Origin: an uncultured archaeon
GTDB taxonomy: Archaea > Thermoproteota > EX4484-205 > JAAOZP01
NCBI GenBank assembly: GCA_938045545.1
Contig: CALIBN010000015.1
Location: 1 to 64,000, forward strand
Direction of reading: 5' to 3'
Length of the DNA stretch: 64,000 bases
Below the pieces are notes generated by a model, which worked only from the letters and a program-made list of their open reading frames with translations, was not told the origin of the DNA and searched no databases. Positions 62,280 to 64,000 of this stretch are shown piece after piece (position 1 is the stretch's first letter; every line of letters starts with the position of its first letter). Made by a program: the position numbers and the translations under genes.

Positions 62280-63437
62280 TTAAGTCTTTAAAATCTTGTC
62301 TAAGTGTTTGAAGTTCTCCTTCCTGATCGGATACTTTCCAACCTTTTTAGCATATTCAACCTCGTACCTTAAGAGTTCAGGAGGAACGTTGGCATATGTT
62401 TCGCCACCGTTGTCGAAAGCATAGCCACCACCAGCTGCAGCGTGAAATATGCATTTCTCAACCTCAAGCTCAATGTTTTCAAAAGATCCGTTGACTAGAA
62501 CCCTCCAGTCAGCGTTGCCGTTGAAGAACACTTTCCCCTTAAATGCTTCAGCAATCTTTTTAATATCGTTCTCAACGCCCACATCGGCCTCATTTATCCT
62601 GTAAATGTTTACAAGTATGCCCGTTATGTGGTCCATGTGAGAATCCATGTGCAAGTAACGATATTCAGTACCGTGCCGCTCGTAAAGCCTCAGGTTATAA
62701 GGCAGCGTGAACTCCTCGTACATATCCTTGCTCAAGTAGCCCGAATGATCGTCGGCCAGGCCGAGGCTCCCTGGTCCAGAACCAGAAATCTCATAGTAAT
62801 ATTCCTGAAGCTGGTTGAAGGTTTCCTCCAGTTTTCTGAAAAGCCTATGCATGTCGCTGGGACTCTCGTAGAGCCAGCGGTACAGTTTCTCGGGACCAGT
62901 CAACGAGCCTGCAGCTGAAACCGGTGGATGTATCTGGAGCCTGCCGCCGACTGGAAGACCCTCATAGTTTTTCCTGACAAGCTCCCTAAACTTTTCAAGC
63001 TTCTCATAGTAAGCCTGAATACCCCTGTGGCGACGAGGGTCAGGAACCTCCAGCCTATCGATATCCTCAAGGGTCTTAATCCGGGGGATTATCCATGGGC
63101 TGAGCCAAGGGTTTCTCTCATCCGGCATTTCAATCTTGCAGTCGAAAACAATGCCTTCAGATACGGCTCCGAGGTCTAGATGCACTCGTATTTCTGTCAA
63201 ATCATCCTTAAGCCATCTGAGCCTCCATTTCAACCCTTTCACCTGAGCATCCAGCATTATACTCATGTCGTTGTAATATTCGGCAAAAGTATAGTCGAAG
63301 AGCCTAGCATAATATGGGCCTCCAAGCCCTATGACCACCGGAACCCTGTCAGACTCCTTGAACTGGGCAGCTTCCTCCAAACGCTTCCTATTCTCCTCTA
63401 GAACGCTAGAATACTTGGCTCGGTTGAAGGGCTCCAT
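62280..63437 (-). CDS. URO-D superfamily-like protein
   Basis: GLADDHSGYLSKDMYEEFTLPYNLRLYERHGTEYRYLHMDSHMDHI; GGGYAFDNGGETYANVPPELL. Confidence 0.78.
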   Translation of the reverse strand: MEPFNRAKYSSVLEENRKRLEEAAQFKESDRVPVVIGLGGPYYARLFDYTFAEYYNDMSIMLDAQVKGLKWRLRWLKDDLTEIRVHLDLGAVSEGIVFDCKIEMPDERNPWLSPWIIPRIKTLEDIDRLEVPDPRRHRGIQAYYEKLEKFRELVRKNYEGLPVGGRLQIHPPVSAAGSLTGPEKLYRWLYESPSDMHRLFRKLEETFNQLQEYYYEISGSGPGSLGLADDHSGYLSKDMYEEFTLPYNLRLYERHGTEYRYLHMDSHMDHITGILVNIYRINEADVGVENDIKKIAEAFKGKVFFNGNADWRVLVNGSFENIELEVEKCIFHAAAGGGYAFDNGGETYANVPPELLRYEVEYAKKVGKYPIRKENFKHLDKILKT

Positions 63438-63574
63438 CGGGAATGCTCAATAAAACCATCCTATTTAAAACTTAGGCTGCTAAACACTATGACCAGTAAT
63501 TGCCCAAATGCTTATTTCTAAGACGACTTGCGGCGATGATCTTAAATATGTCTGCAGCAGGCGGGAGAGGTGAC

Positions 63575-64000
63575 ATGCTGATGAAGGATAGAATCTTCCC
63601 GGCTTTCAAGAGGCCCAGGAAGCTCAGGGTACTTGATGTCCGCCCATATTCTTGGCATGAACAGATGACGATAACTTGCGCACAGGGCTTGATCAACCGT
63701 GTTATGCCAAGAGTCTATCTGGTTTTCGACGATTACGTTGACAGGCTGTGGTTGTCAATCTACGGGAAAAGATACGGTGTTAAGCATGAGGAGGTTAACA
63801 GCCTCTACGAGCTACTGTCATACTTTAGAAAGGAAATAGCAGGGTTTGTGGTTTACGACGAGAACATGCTGCACTCTTCGAACGTGGCTATGACTTACGG
63901 GAGTATTCGCAACGCGGTTCCAGCGTCACCAGAGGTTGCGGAAAGGCTTTCTGAAGCTGGCTTCAGGAAAGTAGCCGACTTCAGGGGGAGATGGAGAAAC
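63575..64000 (+). CDS. GxGYxYP-family-like N-terminus, truncated by window end
   Basis: Open frame to the end: KLRVLDVRPYSWHEQMTITCAQGLINRVMPRVYLVFDDYVDRLWLSIYGKRYGV...; not listed in the ORF track because it has no stop in window. Confidence 0.55.
   Translation, partial: MLMKDRIFPAFKRPRKLRVLDVRPYSWHEQMTITCAQGLINRVMPRVYLVFDDYVDRLWLSIYGKRYGVKHEEVNSLYELLSYFRKEIAGFVVYDENMLHSSNVAMTYGSIRNAVPASPEVAERLSEAGFRKVADFRGRWRN

Overview
This 64 kb window looks archaeal. Supporting markers are a TldD/TldE-type pair, a stand-alone MtrH, a THUMP methyltransferase, an AbrB/PIN module, a HEPN/MNT module, a DUF234-type ATPase remnant and TATA-proximal, apparently leaderless genes. It carries: (i) a compact tetrahydrofolate one-carbon island at 21.7-30.2 kb (MTHFR-like, formate-THF ligase, MtrH, PurN-like, FolD, 5-formyl-THF cyclo-ligase fused to a membrane domain, FolC); (ii) a glycerol catabolism operon (kinase, two FAD oxidoreductases, DUF1667); (iii) four uroporphyrinogen-decarboxylase/MtaA-like proteins, three of them clustered; (iv) a minus-strand cluster of SPFH/multi-zinc-ribbon/coiled-coil/membrane proteins at 39.6-44.5 kb; (v) an uncharacterised P-loop ATPase plus helix-turn-helix pair at 47.8-50.1 kb; (vi) carbohydrate genes (GH32-like, six-hairpin glycosidase-like, MocA, 2-hydroxyacid dehydrogenase, a GxGYxYP-like gene at the edge). 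There are also at least ten decayed genes, a TnpB remnant, and a two-repeat/one-spacer CRISPR-like element without cas genes in view. No convincing rRNA or tRNA gene was found by eye. Product names are family-level calls from reading the translations; no database search was run.
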